Shown here: in pieces, positions 1-7,197 of the stretch
Numbering within the stretch: position 1 is the first letter of the stretch
Layout: the number at the start of each line of letters is the position of its first letter
Origin: Chloroflexota bacterium
GTDB taxonomy: Bacteria > Chloroflexota > Anaerolineae > J036 > Brachytrichaceae
Length of the DNA: 37,609 bases
Assembly: GCA_025354985.1 (NCBI GenBank)
Contig: JANXLU010000091.1
Location: 1 to 37,609, forward strand
Direction of reading: 5' to 3'
Notes under the pieces: model-generated
Told to the model about the DNA's origin: nothing
The model's database searches: none
What the model saw: the letters and a program-made list of their open reading frames with translations, nothing else
Made by a program: the position numbers and the translations under genes

Positions 1-26
1 ACCGGGGCGGAAATTTCCGCCCCGGT
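1..26 (-). terminator. Hairpin downstream of doxX
   Basis: A perfect 26-bp palindrome (arms ACCGGGGCGG and CCGCCCCGGT around AAATTT) lies about 40 bp beyond the doxX stop codon. It has no long T-run on either side within the visible sequence, so it may be a factor-dependent or bidirectional terminator. The window edge hides what lies beyond it. Confidence 0.55.
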
Positions 27-66
27 TGCTCGCGTGTTTGTAGTTCCGTTCCCTGCGAAGGTGGCG

Positions 67-507
67 TTACGGAATCTCGCGCTTTAGCACATTGGTTTCC
101 AGCGAGGTACTGCCCGGGCCGGTGAACAACAGCGCCAGGCAGCCGAGCCCCAGCAACAGCTCGGTGCGCACGGCCGCCCAACCATTGGGCAGACCTTGGG
201 CGAGCAAACCCTGTGCACCGGGAAGCCTCGCGGCCAGAATGGCCACCGTCATGTCACAAATCAGCAAAACACTCGCCAACCGGGTGCCAATGCCCAGCAA
301 CAATGCCAGCCCGCCAAAACATTCGACAATGCCGATAAACGGAGCGGTCACGCCAGGGATGGGTAGGCCCAAAGTGCCGAAAAAGCCCACGGTCCCCGCA
401 ATACCGAGCAGTTTTTGCAACCCGGAAAAGAAGAACGCCAGCCCCACGCCGATGCGAATGATCAATGGCACCAAGTGGGCCCGATTACCAACCATTTTTT
501 CCAACAT
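67..507 (-). CDS. DoxX family membrane protein
   Basis: A 146-residue membrane protein with four hydrophobic segments (about residues 12-36, 48-72, 78-98 and 112-130). The opening RIGVGLAFFFSGLQKL and the FGGLALLLGIGTRLAS block are typical of the DoxX/DoxD family. Family members are linked to thiol redox balance and oxidative or electrophile stress; the exact reaction is not settled. The start is supported by GGAG 8 nt upstream. It lies downstream of cimA, but a 14-bp operator almost identical to those at yceI sits 38 bp before its start, so it is probably transcribed separately under the local TetR regulator. In Bacillus subtilis a DoxX-like protein (MhqP) is encoded with a nitroreductase and a ring-cleaving dioxygenase, which resembles the gene content here. 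Confidence 0.88.
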   Translation of the reverse strand: MLEKMVGNRAHLVPLIIRIGVGLAFFFSGLQKLLGIAGTVGFFGTLGLPIPGVTAPFIGIVECFGGLALLLGIGTRLASVLLICDMTVAILAARLPGAQGLLAQGLPNGWAAVRTELLLGLGCLALLFTGPGSTSLETNVLKREIP

Positions 508-545
508 TTGTTTAGCTCCGTCAATGTGTTCCTAATAGCCTCAAC

Positions 546-559
546 CGGACACCAGTCCG
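546..559. promoter_or_regulatory. Candidate TetR operator upstream of doxX
   Basis: The 14-mer CGGACACCAGTCCG lies inside a 16-bp inverted repeat (CCGGAC-ACCA-GTCCGG, 545-560). It differs at one base from the operator inside the yceI promoter (CGGACACCTGTCCG). It ends 38 bp before the doxX start codon, the same distance as the second yceI operator from its own start codon. Confidence 0.7.
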
Positions 560-610
560 GCACATTAAATTAACGTTTGCTAAGAGTGGATTGGATGTGG
601 TTTTTTGAAC

Positions 611-2179
611 TTATGCCACCAAAAGCGCATATTCCATGGAATCCGCCAGGGCCTGCCAGCTCGCCTCGACGATATTTGAGGATGAGCCCACGGTCGTCCA
701 GGTGCGCTTGCCGTCGGTGGTGTCAATGGTGACCCGGGTGGTCGCGCTTGCAGCCTTTTCACCGTCGATGATGCGGACTTTGAAATCGGTCAAGCGCACA
801 CGCTTAAGTTTTGGATAATGCGGCAGCAGCGCCTTGCGCATGGCCAGATCGAGCGCACCCACCGGGCCGTCGCCCTCGGCAACCGTATGGGCGACATCGT
901 CGTCAATCTTGATTTTGACACTGGCCTCCGCCAGCAACCCGCGCCCTTCGCGATGCTCGACCACGACCATAAAGTCTTGCAACTCAAACAAGGGTATGTA
1001 GTTCGCCTGGCCGCGCCTAAGCATAAGTTCAAGCGTGGCGTCGGCACCTTCAAAGAAGAACCCCTTGTTTTCCATCTCCTTGACCCGACCAAGTACCTTC
1101 TTCACTTCATCACTTTCCGGGTTCAGCCCGAATTCTTTGGCCTTGTACGCAATATTGCCCCGACCGCTTAATTCGCTGACGAGTACACGCTTTTCATTGC
1201 CGACCAGCGTTGGGTCAATGTGTTGATAGCTGTCTTCAAGCTTGAGCACGGCCGCGACATGAATACCGCCCTTATGTGCGAAGGCGGCCTGACCCACATA
1301 TGGATGCCGGATGTTTGGCGTAAGGTTTGCAACCTCAAATACGTAGCGTGACAGCGCGGTCAACCCTCTGAGCTGCTCGTGCGATACGCACTGATCGTTC
1401 ATTTTGAGAGCAAGATTTGCAACCGTTGCAATCATGTCGCAATTGCCTACACGTTCGCCTATGCCGTTGACAGTGGCTTGCACCTGCGCACAACCCGCCT
1501 GGATGCCGGCGAGAGCATTGGCCACGCCCACGCCGGCATCATTGTGGGTGTGAATGCCCAGGCGACAATCGCCACCGTCAGCAAGCTTTAGAAAATCACG
1601 GGTTGTGCGCACGATTTCGGCGACCTCCCAGGGCATCGTGCCACCATTCGTGTCACATAAAACAAGCCAGTTTGCACCGGCGTTTCGCGCAGCCAGCAGG
1701 GTTGCAAGCGCATAATCCTTGTCAAGCTTAAACCCGTCAAAGAAGTGCTCGGCATCGTGTATGACTTCCTTTCCCCGGGCGTGAAAGTAAGCCACGCTAT
1801 CGACGATCATGTCCAGGTTTTCTTCGGGATCGGTCTCCAACACATGCTTAACGTGGAGCGTTGACGTTTTGGCCACCATGGTCACGACTGGAGTGGCTGC
1901 GTCCACCAACAGTTTGATCTGCGGGTCGTGTTCGACATTCGAATTGGCGCGCCGGGTGCTGCCAAACGCCGCCAATTTGGCGGTTCGAAATGTGAGGCCC
2001 TGTGCACGCAGGAAAAACTCGGCGTCCTTGGGGTTGCTCCCTGGCCAGCCACCTTCGATGTAGTGCATGCCAAATTCGTCCAGCCGTTGAGCGATGCGAA
2101 GTTTGTCTTCGAGGCTGAGATTCACCCCTTCGCCCTGGGTGCCGTCTCGCAGCGTGCAATCATAGAGCAGTGTTTTCAT
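611..2179 (-). CDS. cimA: Citramalate synthase
   Basis: A 522-residue enzyme of the isopropylmalate/citramalate synthase family, condensing pyruvate and acetyl-CoA to (R)-citramalate, a threonine-independent route to 2-oxobutyrate and isoleucine. The N-terminal TIM barrel opens with YDCTLRDGTQGEGV, holding the catalytic Arg-Asp and metal-binding residues. The metal-binding HTHND is at about residues 210-214. The C-terminal LeuA-type allosteric domain is recognisable (about 390-520). The GGWPGSNPKDAEFF segment and the overall length match the CimA type rather than LeuA. Expression is probably controlled by attenuation: an Ile/Val-rich leader ORF and a strong terminator stand directly before the start codon. 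The only Shine-Dalgarno-like bases (a run of G) lie in the 3' arm of the terminator, so the hairpin could also block translation. LeuA is the main alternative and is less likely. Confidence 0.93.
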   Translation of the reverse strand: MKTLLYDCTLRDGTQGEGVNLSLEDKLRIAQRLDEFGMHYIEGGWPGSNPKDAEFFLRAQGLTFRTAKLAAFGSTRRANSNVEHDPQIKLLVDAATPVVTMVAKTSTLHVKHVLETDPEENLDMIVDSVAYFHARGKEVIHDAEHFFDGFKLDKDYALATLLAARNAGANWLVLCDTNGGTMPWEVAEIVRTTRDFLKLADGGDCRLGIHTHNDAGVGVANALAGIQAGCAQVQATVNGIGERVGNCDMIATVANLALKMNDQCVSHEQLRGLTALSRYVFEVANLTPNIRHPYVGQAAFAHKGGIHVAAVLKLEDSYQHIDPTLVGNEKRVLVSELSGRGNIAYKAKEFGLNPESDEVKKVLGRVKEMENKGFFFEGADATLELMLRRGQANYIPLFELQDFMVVVEHREGRGLLAEASVKIKIDDDVAHTVAEGDGPVGALDLAMRKALLPHYPKLKRVRLTDFKVRIIDGEKAASATTRVTIDTTDGKRTWTTVGSSSNIVEASWQALADSMEYALLVA

Positions 2180-2182
2180 AAT

Positions 2183-2216
2183 AAAAAAAGCCCCCCGAGA
2201 TTCTCGGAGGGCTTTT
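2183..2216 (-). terminator. Attenuator terminator before cimA
   Basis: On the minus strand AAAAGCCCTCCGAG pairs with CTCGGGGGGCTTTT (14 bp, one T-G pair, three-base loop), and the pairing T's run on into a seven-T tract. The tract ends 3 nt before the cimA ATG, in the same direction as cimA, so this is a leader terminator, not the end of the upstream gene. It begins 25 nt after the leader peptide stop codon. Confidence 0.85.
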
Positions 2217-2241
2217 GCAAATTACCGTTGCAGGGTTCTGG

Positions 2242-2352
2242 CTATGCCATCCTCGATCCATGCACTTTGACCCGCACCGAAATAATCGGGCGGATCGAAA
2301 TAATGCGAACAATCGAGATAGTCATTCCAGCCACGACTGAATTGTAGCCCAT
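2242..2352 (-). CDS. Ile/Val-rich leader peptide of cimA attenuator
   Basis: A 36-codon ORF (ATG at 2352, TAG at 2242-2244) lies between tetR and the cimA terminator. Its centre reads MTISIVRIISIRPIISVRV. The whole peptide has seven Ile and six Val codons, the end products of the pathway cimA feeds. The block IIS(I/V)R is repeated, also at DNA level (ATTATTTCG twice). The second ATG at 2325 is an alternative start that gives a 27-residue peptide. Neither has a strong Shine-Dalgarno sequence. Ribosome stalling on Ile/Val codons, followed by an alternative fold that prevents the terminator, is the classical model. GAGG in the last leader codons is complementary to CCTC in the 5' arm of the terminator, but I did not establish a full antiterminator. 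Confidence 0.72.
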   Translation of the reverse strand: MGYNSVVAGMTISIVRIISIRPIISVRVKVHGSRMA

Positions 2353-2365
2353 GGCGGTGAATTGC

Positions 2366-3076
2366 CTAGCTTTGCGAAATTAAGCCCGCCAGCAATGTGG
2401 TCAAACCCTGGACCATCTGATCAATCGAATAGCCGACACGGTCGCGGTTAAAACGAAACACGACCGGATGCAGAGGGGCAAGCAAAAGATCGGCCAGTAC
2501 CCGCGGTTCAAACGCAGTGTTCGGACGTTGTTCACGTATTGCGCCCGTCAGCAGACCAATAACGGTCATTCGCTGCCACTCCCAAGGGGGCGTGGATGCG
2601 CGCGGATTTAAGTTCAGTTCGGTCATGCTTTCACACAAAAGCGACGCATGCTTTTCGTTGAAATGTGCAAGAGCCCCAATAAACCACAGCAGCCGGGCGT
2701 GCGAGGATGCGCGCAGTTCTCCCATTCCGCGCAGTTGTAGCAGCACGTGTTCCTGGAACTCGTGCATTTGTGCGTCAAGCAGCCCCAGACACAGTTCGGC
2801 CTTGTTTGCATAGCGTCGATACAGCGTGCCCTGGCCGACATTGGCCGCCTTGGCAACGTCTACCATATTGACATTTGCGACGCCGTGCCGCGCAAAAAGA
2901 CGTTCAGCTACTTTTAGGATTCGCTTGCGGTTTTCCGCCGCGTCGCAGCGTTCACCGCGTGGTGCGTCCGCGAGAGCGTCCGGCATCATCAATTGCACGT
3001 CCATGGGCGGTGCCATGCCCTGCACTTCACCGCCAGTTGTTGGCTCGTTGATAAAAACGTGACGCTCTGATGTCAT
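2366..3076 (-). CDS. TetR/AcrR family transcriptional regulator
   Basis: A 236-residue repressor. The TetR helix-turn-helix is at about residues 50-95 (RILKVAERLFARHGVANVNMVDVAKAANVGQGTLYRRYANK, seen in two parts), followed by a helical ligand-binding region. The stretch before the helix-turn-helix (about 45 residues) is longer than usual and unstructured, so translation may begin at a later start. The gene is divergent from yceI across a 160-bp gap holding two copies of an inverted repeat. A third copy stands before doxX. Known behaviour of the family plus this placement suggests it represses itself, yceI and doxX, and is released by a small hydrophobic or electrophilic ligand (inference). 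The stop codon lies 13 nt before the cimA leader ORF, so read-through into the cimA leader is possible. Confidence 0.9.
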   Translation of the reverse strand: MTSERHVFINEPTTGGEVQGMAPPMDVQLMMPDALADAPRGERCDAAENRKRILKVAERLFARHGVANVNMVDVAKAANVGQGTLYRRYANKAELCLGLLDAQMHEFQEHVLLQLRGMGELRASSHARLLWFIGALAHFNEKHASLLCESMTELNLNPRASTPPWEWQRMTVIGLLTGAIREQRPNTAFEPRVLADLLLAPLHPVVFRFNRDRVGYSIDQMVQGLTTLLAGLISQS

Positions 3077-3144
3077 GGTCTGGTTTGCAATAAGGCCACG
3101 CCTGCCTTAGGATTTGTGTCTTGAAAACCTTAGAATTTAACTGC

Positions 3145-3173
3145 TTGACAAACGGACACCTGTCCGCTACTAT
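3145..3173 (+). promoter_or_regulatory. yceI promoter
   Basis: TTGACA (3145-3150) and TACTAT (3168-3173) are separated by exactly 17 bp, and the spacer contains the first operator. A repressor bound there would block RNA polymerase directly. Confidence 0.8.
3153..3166. promoter_or_regulatory. Candidate TetR operator 1 (yceI/tetR)
   Basis: Inverted repeat CGGACA-CC-TGTCCG with perfect 6-bp arms, between the -35 and -10 boxes of the yceI promoter. Confidence 0.78.
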
Positions 3174-3184
3174 TGCGCCGAAAG

Positions 3185-3198
3185 TGGACAGTTGTCCA
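3185..3198. promoter_or_regulatory. Candidate TetR operator 2 (yceI)
   Basis: Inverted repeat TGGACA-GT-TGTCCA with perfect 6-bp arms, centred 32 bp (about three helical turns) downstream of operator 1 and 38 bp before the yceI start codon. Confidence 0.75.
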
Positions 3199-3236
3199 TT
3201 TTATTATAATCATCTTATTTTAGGAGACAAATTAAC

Positions 3237-3758
3237 ATGGCTTGGAATCTCGACCCTTCGCACACGCACGTTGGCTTTAGCGCTCGTCACTTGATGATCT
3301 CAACCGTCAAAGGTGAATTTATGAAGTCCAGCGGCACGGTGGACTTTAATGAACAACACCCGGAGCAAAGCAGCATGGACATCAGTATTGACGCCGCCTC
3401 GGTCAATTCACGCGACGAGAAGCGGGATGGTCATCTCAAGAGCGCGGACTTCTTTGACGTGGCCAACCATCCGGTGATTACCTTCAAGAGCAAGAAGGTC
3501 GTGGCTCATAGCAAGACGGAAGCCAAAATAACCGGTGACCTCACAATCCGTGGCGTGACACATGAGATTACGCTCGACGTTGAGCACAACGGCACTCAGA
3601 AGACTCCCTGGGGAACCACCATGGCCGGCTTTTCGGCCAAGGGCAAGCTGAACCGCAAGGACTTTGGTCTCGTATGGAATGCTCCCCTGGAGACCGGTGG
3701 CGTGCTCGTCGGGGATGATGTGAAGATAGATATTGAGGCGGAACTCGCGAAGGCCTAG
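3237..3758 (+). CDS. YceI family protein
   Basis: A 173-residue lipocalin-fold protein. WNLDPSHTHVGFSARHLMISTVKGEF at the start and the later LTIRGVTHEITLDVEHNG are family signatures. YceI proteins bind long polyisoprenoid chains such as quinone precursors. There is no signal peptide, so this copy is cytoplasmic, unlike E. coli YceI. The start is well supported by AGGAGA upstream. Transcription comes from a strong promoter with an operator in its spacer and a second operator downstream, and a hairpin terminator follows. With a TetR regulator, DoxX and nitroreductase/dioxygenase genes around it, a role in quinone or lipophilic-electrophile stress is plausible (inference). Confidence 0.93.
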   Translation: MAWNLDPSHTHVGFSARHLMISTVKGEFMKSSGTVDFNEQHPEQSSMDISIDAASVNSRDEKRDGHLKSADFFDVANHPVITFKSKKVVAHSKTEAKITGDLTIRGVTHEITLDVEHNGTQKTPWGTTMAGFSAKGKLNRKDFGLVWNAPLETGGVLVGDDVKIDIEAELAKA

Positions 3759-3770
3759 GTTTCCCATTAA

Positions 3771-3803
3771 CGGCCCCGGATGAAAGCCGGGGCTGTTTAT
3801 TTT
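3771..3803 (+). terminator. Terminator after yceI
   Basis: CGGCCCCGG pairs with CCGGGGCTG (9 bp with one G-T pair, seven-base loop), followed by TTTATTTTT. The T-rich tail runs almost into the start codon of the next gene at 3805. Confidence 0.8.
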
Positions 3804-3804
3804 T

Positions 3805-4236
3805 ATGAACTCCACCGCTAACTCTGCAGCTGCCGCTACCTCGAACACACCGACATTTGGCACTGTGATTAGGACTGCCGCAATTGCCGGGGGCATTGCC
3901 GCGACGGTCAATGCCGCCCTTTGGATCATAGGCAGCCTCTTTGCCAACATTGTGGTGCCGCTGCCATTCGTCGTGGTCTTCAGCCTGGTTTTTATTGTGT
4001 TGGGAGGCGTGTTTTACTGGGTGTTGTCACGCTTTTTGGGTGCCCGCACCAACCGGGTATTTATCATCGTCGCGGTAGTGTTTTTGCTACTGAACGCGCT
4101 TGCACCTGTCAGTGCGACGATGCAACCCCCTCCCGGCGTGCCTTTGTTTAATACTGCAACCCTGATTGTGACCGAATTGATGCACATTGTCGCAGGCGTT
4201 ATCGCGATTCGGCGTCTTACGGGTGTTGGCCGCTAG
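3805..4236 (+). CDS. Small four-helix membrane protein, DUF6069-like
   Basis: A 143-residue protein with a Ser/Ala/Thr-rich start and four hydrophobic segments (about residues 20-45, 50-75, 83-105 and 115-137). The overall layout resembles the DUF6069 family, which has no known function. The ATG directly follows the yceI terminator and has no Shine-Dalgarno sequence. Either the gene is read from a leaderless or read-through message, or translation starts slightly later; the GTG at residue 20 would remove only the unstructured head. It sits between yceI and a nitroreductase gene, pointing to a stress-related operon, but nothing in the protein itself shows an activity. Confidence 0.75.
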   Translation: MNSTANSAAAATSNTPTFGTVIRTAAIAGGIAATVNAALWIIGSLFANIVVPLPFVVVFSLVFIVLGGVFYWVLSRFLGARTNRVFIIVAVVFLLLNALAPVSATMQPPPGVPLFNTATLIVTELMHIVAGVIAIRRLTGVGR

Positions 4237-4272
4237 GAACCATTCGGTAACAATCAAATAATCAAGCAAAAT

Positions 4273-4830
4273 ATGACACAAATTGAGATTCTCCCCGTGC
4301 TGCGTGAACGCAACAGCAGCATTGCATTTGACCCATCCAAGACTGTTTCTGAAGATGACATGCAGGCGTTGCTCGAGGCCGCCCGATGGGCGCCCAGTGG
4401 CAGTAATGGCCAGCCTTGGCGCTGGATGATAGCCCGCCGCGGAACCCCGGAATTTGACGGAATCTGGAACGTCTTGATGCCGGGTAATCAGGGCTGGACA
4501 AAGTTTGCACCTGTATTGATGATTGCGGCGGCACAGACTTCCTACACCAGGCCGGATGGAACCAAGCAGCTAAACCGCACGGCGTTTTACGATGCGGGCC
4601 TGGCCAACATGTCGCTGGCCGCCGAGGCCACGCGCCGCGGGTTAAACCTGCGCATGATGGGCGGGTTCAAGTTGGACGAGGCCCGCAAGCTCATGCCCGA
4701 GGGCGTAGAGCCAATTTGCGTTATCGCCTTGGGCGCCACCAACGACGGTAGCCACCTGCCCGAAGACATGCGTGCGCGAATTTCCGCCCCGCGCCAACGC
4801 AAGTCAATCTCCGAGTTCGTGATTGCATAG
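4273..4830 (+). CDS. Nitroreductase family protein
   Basis: A 185-residue flavin (FMN) oxidoreductase of the nitroreductase fold, which uses NAD(P)H to reduce nitro compounds or quinones. The opening LRERNSSIAFDP, the flavin-binding AARWAPSGSNGQPWRW (about residues 36-51) and the GLANMSLAAEATRRGL helix are family marks. The substrate cannot be told from sequence. The next gene starts 9 nt after its stop codon, so it is co-transcribed with the VOC and methyltransferase genes. Together with the ring-cleaving dioxygenase and the DoxX protein it matches the content of the MhqN-MhqO-MhqP quinone-resistance set of Bacillus. No clear Shine-Dalgarno sequence precedes the start. Confidence 0.88.
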   Translation: MTQIEILPVLRERNSSIAFDPSKTVSEDDMQALLEAARWAPSGSNGQPWRWMIARRGTPEFDGIWNVLMPGNQGWTKFAPVLMIAAAQTSYTRPDGTKQLNRTAFYDAGLANMSLAAEATRRGLNLRMMGGFKLDEARKLMPEGVEPICVIALGATNDGSHLPEDMRARISAPRQRKSISEFVIA

Positions 4831-4839
4831 CCGCCCATC

Positions 4840-5331
4840 ATGCCTGAACCCATCGACCCAGGAACCACCATCGGACACGTGCATCTTCGCGTGAGTGATT
4901 TGCCACGAGCCGTGAAGTTTTACACCGAAGTCATGGGTTTTGAACTCATGCAGTATTACGGTGACAGTGCGGCCTTCGTAAGCGCGGGCGGTTATCACCA
5001 CCATATTGGCCTAAATACCTGGGAGAGCGCCGGCGGTCGACCGCCGGCGCGTGGCAGCACCGGTCTGTATCATTTCGCCATCCTCTTGCCCAACCGCAAG
5101 GCTCTGGCACAAACGCTCAAGCGCTTGATTGACCATAACTGGCCAATTGATGGTGCGTCTGATCACGGCGTCAGCGAAGCGATTTATTTGAGCGATCCCG
5201 ACAAGAATGGGATCGAAATCTATCGTGACCGGCCGCGCAGCGAGTGGCCACGCGACGAAAAGGGCACGTTGCGAATGACTGGTGATCCGCTGGATTTTGA
5301 TGGTCTCATGGCTGAGTTGGACCCAGTGTGA
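4840..5331 (+). CDS. VOC family (CatE/glyoxalase-like) protein
   Basis: A 163-residue vicinal-oxygen-chelate protein. The first betaalphabetabetabeta module starts with TIGHVHLRVSDLPRAVKFYTEVMGFEL and the second with GLYHFAILLPNRKAL. Likely metal ligands are the His of HVHLRV (H13 or H15), the His of YHFAIL, and the Glu in NGIEIYRDRP. The closest resemblance is to CatE/MhqE-type catechol 2,3-dioxygenase-like proteins, though a short form may act as a fosfomycin- or glyoxalase-type enzyme. Its stop codon overlaps the GTG start of the methyltransferase (GTGA), so the two are translationally coupled. Confidence 0.85.
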   Translation: MPEPIDPGTTIGHVHLRVSDLPRAVKFYTEVMGFELMQYYGDSAAFVSAGGYHHHIGLNTWESAGGRPPARGSTGLYHFAILLPNRKALAQTLKRLIDHNWPIDGASDHGVSEAIYLSDPDKNGIEIYRDRPRSEWPRDEKGTLRMTGDPLDFDGLMAELDPV

Positions 5332-5873
5332 ACCATGCGGATCACGTAGCACTGCTTCGGCCCGCACAGCCAAAGGGCGTGTGGGCCGATCTGGGTAGTG
5401 GAACGGGTGCATTCTCCATGGCCCTGGCAGAGTTGTTGGGTTCCCAGGGTTCGCTGGTTTCTGTGGACCAGGATGCCGGGGCCATGCACCACCAACAACG
5501 CGAATTGCTGTCGCGCTTTCCCCGGGTTGCCGTCCAGACACTGGTCGCAGATTTTCGGTATGACGTGACCGGGATGCCCGTATTGGATGGCATTGTCATG
5601 GCCAATTCGCTTCACTTCCACCCTGACCCGCAGCGAATTGTTGAACACGTGTGCGGCTGGCTCAAGCCCGGCGGTTCATTTGTTTTAATCGAATACAACG
5701 CAGACGGTGGAAATCACTGGGTGCCACATCCCGTGAGCTTTGACAGATGGCGATCGCTGGCCGGCATGTGCGGCCTAAAAAATACGGTGAAAATAGGTGG
5801 AAGCCCGAGTCGCTTTCTCAACGAGATTTATTCCGCCCTGAGTCAGAAACCATCTAGTACCGTCTCATCTTAA
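5328..5873 (+). CDS. Class I SAM-dependent methyltransferase
   Basis: A 181-residue methyltransferase. Motif I is VWADLGSGTGAFSMALAE (residues about 17-34), the acidic end of beta-2 is VSVDQDAG, and the central strand is VLIEYNADGGN. The start is GTG at 5328, overlapping the stop codon of the VOC gene. An O-methylation step on a phenolic or quinol substrate would fit the neighbours, but no substrate-recognition feature is visible. The ending (HPVSFDRWRSLAGMCGLKNTVKIG) resembles small methyltransferases of the UbiE/ArsM-like superfamily. Confidence 0.82.
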   Translation: MNHADHVALLRPAQPKGVWADLGSGTGAFSMALAELLGSQGSLVSVDQDAGAMHHQQRELLSRFPRVAVQTLVADFRYDVTGMPVLDGIVMANSLHFHPDPQRIVEHVCGWLKPGGSFVLIEYNADGGNHWVPHPVSFDRWRSLAGMCGLKNTVKIGGSPSRFLNEIYSALSQKPSSTVSS

Positions 5874-5903
5874 TCCAATAGCACGACTGTAAGGTTTCAT
5901 ATC

Positions 5904-6242
5904 ATGACAGTAATCGGAGCCGGGAAGCATTTACAACAGGTGTTGGAAGCCTGGCCGCAGATTACATATCAGCCACATCGTTTTGGTGGCACCGAATATT
6001 TGATTGGCACCCGCGAAATTGGACACGTGCACGGAGATCATCTGGTGGATATCCCCTTGACGGTGAAAATGCGTGACGAGGTGATAGCGGCAGGAACGGC
6101 GGAGCGGCATCACCTGCTGGCGGACTCGGGCTGGGTGAGTTTGTATCTGCGTCAGAGCAGGGATATTGAAAAGGCCGTTATCTTGTTCAAACTCAGCTAC
6201 GAAGCCGCACTTAAACAGAAGGGATTCCGCTCGGACCCATGA
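5904..6242 (+). CDS. DUF5519 (luciferase-domain) protein
   Basis: A 112-residue protein. The central block GGTEYLIGTREIGHVHGDHLVDIP and the later AERHHLLADSGWVSLYLR match the DUF5519 family (Pfam 'Luciferase' domain), whose biochemical role is not established. Conserved His residues (GHVHGDH and RHH) could bind a metal. The stop codon overlaps the start of the next dioxygenase gene (ATGA), so the two are translationally coupled. Confidence 0.75.
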   Translation: MTVIGAGKHLQQVLEAWPQITYQPHRFGGTEYLIGTREIGHVHGDHLVDIPLTVKMRDEVIAAGTAERHHLLADSGWVSLYLRQSRDIEKAVILFKLSYEAALKQKGFRSDP

Positions 6243-7171
6243 ATCCGATCGCAGGCATACACCATGTGACGTGCATCAGCGGTGATGCCCAGCGCAATTT
6301 GGATTTCTATGTCAGGGTGCTGGGTCAGCGGTTGGTGAAGACCACGGTGAACTTTGACCAGCCCGGCACCCACCACTTGTACTATGGCGATGCCACTGGT
6401 TCGCCTGGCACGATCATCACGTTCTTCCCCTGGCCTGGCGCCAGAAAGGGCAGGGTTGGTAATGGTCAAGTGGCGTTAACGTCGTACGCCATCCCAAGCG
6501 GTTCGACGGGCTTTTGGCAAAATAGGTTGAAGATGCTCAACATCTCGTATTCCCGGGTTGAGGAGCGCGGTGAGGAAACGGCTATTCAATTTAGCGATGT
6601 CGATGGTGTGCGGATTGAACTTGTGGCACACGCAAGCGCAGACAAGGTTCCGGGCTGGGACGGCGGCCCGGTCCCCGCTCATCATGCAGTGCGCAATTTT
6701 TTTGGCGTGACGTTGTGGGAGGCTGATCTTGAGCGTACATCCCGGATGATCCTGACGCTCCCCGGCTTCATCAGGGGTGAAACAGTCGGGGATCGCACGC
6801 GCTTTAGCGCACCGGGATCCGTGGCCAGACATATCGACGTAATTCATCGCCCGGGCCAGCCACACGGCGGCGATGGGCCCGGCGTGGTGCACCACGTGGC
6901 TTTTCGCGCGGCAACCGACGCCGATCAATTGACTCTGCAAGCACACTTACAAGAAACCGGCGCCGGGGTTACCGAGGTAAAGGACCGACAATACTTCCGC
7001 AGTATTTACTTTCGGGAACCGGGTGGGGTTCTGTTTGAAATTGCAACCGATACCCCTGGCTTTTTGGTTGATGAATCGCCCGAGATGCTTGGCACGGCGC
7101 TCAAGTTGCCCCCGTGGCTGGAACAATACCGCGGCCAGATCGAAGCAAGCCTGCCCAAGCTGGCGGTATAG
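6239..7171 (+). CDS. Ring-cleaving dioxygenase, MhqO-like VOC protein
   Basis: A 310-residue two-domain VOC protein with the pattern of hydroquinone-type extradiol dioxygenases (MhqO/LinE-like). The first domain opens with IAGIHHVTCISGDAQRNLDFY, and FFPWPGARKGRVG is a family signature. The second carries GVVHHVAFRA and GVLFEIATDTPGF, supplying His and Glu ligands for Fe(II). It overlaps the DUF5519 gene by 4 nt. Likely role (inference): opening the ring of hydroquinones formed when quinones are reduced, completing a detoxification chain with the nitroreductase. Confidence 0.88.
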   Translation: MNPIAGIHHVTCISGDAQRNLDFYVRVLGQRLVKTTVNFDQPGTHHLYYGDATGSPGTIITFFPWPGARKGRVGNGQVALTSYAIPSGSTGFWQNRLKMLNISYSRVEERGEETAIQFSDVDGVRIELVAHASADKVPGWDGGPVPAHHAVRNFFGVTLWEADLERTSRMILTLPGFIRGETVGDRTRFSAPGSVARHIDVIHRPGQPHGGDGPGVVHHVAFRAATDADQLTLQAHLQETGAGVTEVKDRQYFRSIYFREPGGVLFEIATDTPGFLVDESPEMLGTALKLPPWLEQYRGQIEASLPKLAV

Positions 7172-7197
7172 TTGCGTTTTGTTGGAACGTGAGTTGA

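Noticed and set aside
2180-2352. T-box riboswitch before cimA
   Set aside because: No T-box sequence is visible; the Ile/Val-rich ORF and terminator explain the layout better.
3408-3950. Minus-strand ORF of 180 codons over yceI
   Set aside because: It covers yceI, its terminator and the start of the next gene in antisense, with no domain.
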